Assembly: GCA_947492585.1 (NCBI GenBank)
Contig: CANLND010000012.1
Location: 1-64,000 of the forward strand
DNA length: 64,000 bases
Reading direction: 5' to 3'
Source of the DNA: an uncultured Paracoccaceae bacterium
Lineage (GTDB): Bacteria; Pseudomonadota; Alphaproteobacteria; Rhodobacterales; Rhodobacteraceae
Shown here: in pieces, positions 63,492 to 64,000 of the stretch
Layout of the letters: every line of letters starts with the position of its first letter
Position numbering within the stretch: position 1 is the first letter of the stretch
The notes under the pieces: model-generated
Databases searched by the model: none
What the model was told of the DNA's origin: nothing
Seen by the model: only the letters and a program-made list of their open reading frames with translations
Translations under genes and position numbers: made by a program

Positions 63492-64000
63492 ATGAGCATC
63501 AAGCGTTCCATCCTCCAGCCTGTTCTGATTTTCGCCGCCGCCAGCCTCCTGGCCGGTCTCTTAATGGGCACCTCGGTCATTCTTGCCACCGCGCGTCAAA
63601 ATACAGCGATGAAATCCGCGCTGGAAGTCAGCATTGAAGCGGATCAGATCAGCAACGGCATCCAATCCGCCGAACGCTACGCCCGCGAGGTGCTGAACAT
63701 GACCCAGCTGATGCCAACCTCTCTGGTCAAAACGCAGCTCGATACCAAAATCGACAACGTCAACAACAACATGCACAAGCTGTTGAACCGCCCCCTCTCG
63801 GACGAGCTGAACAACGCTGTCTATGACCTGCTGTACAGCTACAGCGTCTGGTTCAAAATGGTCAAAGTCCTGCTCAGCCTGACCCCCGCGGATACAATTC
63901 CAACTCCTCAGGCGCTGGACCGACAGGTGGCCCTGATCAACAATCAGGCCGACGTTGTGGCGCAACTGGCGGCCGAACATGCCAATGCCGAAACCGAACG
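63492..64000 (+). CDS. N-terminal part of a membrane sensor protein (window-truncated)
   Basis: The frame opens at an ATG at 63492 and is cut by the window end after 169 complete codons. It begins with a membrane segment (ILQPVLIFAAASLLAGLLMG-type, residues about 8-32). A helical region follows (EADQISNGIQSAERYAREVLN), then a likely sensory domain. The layout of a short cytoplasmic tail, one membrane helix and a helical periplasmic region fits a methyl-accepting chemotaxis protein or sensor kinase. The second helix and output domain lie beyond the window. Confidence 0.75.
   Translation, partial: MSIKRSILQPVLIFAAASLLAGLLMGTSVILATARQNTAMKSALEVSIEADQISNGIQSAERYAREVLNMTQLMPTSLVKTQLDTKIDNVNNNMHKLLNRPLSDELNNAVYDLLYSYSVWFKMVKVLLSLTPADTIPTPQALDRQVALINNQADVVAQLAAEHANAETE

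Overview
The window is about 64 kb of GC-rich DNA from an alphaproteobacterium, most likely a marine member of the Rhodobacteraceae (Roseobacter group). This is inferred from gene content: three tripartite TRAP transporters, many sugar-acid and CoA-type catabolic genes, a NasS/NasT-controlled nitrate assimilation operon, DUF1636 under a cobalamin riboswitch, and an ArsR/GAPDH/ArsJ arsenic operon. No tRNA, rRNA or CRISPR array was seen. The only mobile-element trace is a decayed IS3-family orfA at the left edge.

Layout. 1-0.6 kb: IS remnant. 0.66-5.6 kb (minus): TRAP transporter, OsmC protein, SMP-30 lactonase, small tautomerase. 5.9-8.5 kb (minus): two small unknown proteins and a large membrane-anchored TPR protein. 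8.6-15.3 kb (minus): tandem class III CoA-transferases, IclR regulator, crotonase and a second TRAP transporter. This is divergent from 15.5-21.6 kb (plus): a signal-less solute-binding-like protein, SDR, zinc dehydrogenase, GMC oxidase/dehydrogenase and aldehyde dehydrogenase. The two arms look like one uncharacterised catabolic locus. 21.7-26.2 kb (minus): ribose-type sugar ABC transporter. 26.7-29.7 kb (minus): soluble two-component system and a 2-keto-3-deoxygalactonokinase. 29.9-33.4 kb (minus): cobalamin-type ABC importer plus DUF1636 behind a B12 riboswitch. 33.5-35.6 kb (minus): thiC with its TPP riboswitch. 35.9-41.7 kb: GMC dehydrogenase divergent from a third TRAP system (Tat-exported binding protein) and an IclR regulator. 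41.8-44.9 kb (plus): arsenic operon. 45-55.6 kb (minus): nrtA-nrtB-nrtCD-nirB-nirD-nasA-cobA behind a leader with a terminator. 55.8-60.2 kb: membrane protein/TetR pair, FAA hydrolase, PAAR and VgrG. 60.4-62.0 kb (minus): nasT-nasS. 62.4-64 kb (plus): di-heme peroxidase and the start of a membrane sensor protein cut by the window edge.

How it fits together. The nitrate genes form a complete assimilation route: uptake, reduction to nitrite, reduction to ammonium, and siroheme precursor supply. NasT (ANTAR, RNA-binding) would read through the leader terminator when NasS senses nitrate. The first TRAP operon, the lactonase/tautomerase operon and the 2-keto-3-deoxygalactonokinase gene each carry a near-identical palindrome (TTGCGG-A-CCCGCA type). 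They may therefore form one small sugar-acid regulon. All five multi-gene transporter operons with a leading binding-protein gene carry a GC-rich hairpin just after that gene. This probably sets the high ratio of binding protein to permease.

The most unusual items are the cytoplasmic solute-binding-like protein inside the CoA-transferase locus, the ArsR-ArsC fusion with its own cysteine triad, the shared palindrome set, the fused asymmetric nitrate ATPase, and the orphan VgrG-PAAR pair lying between the nitrate operon and its regulators.
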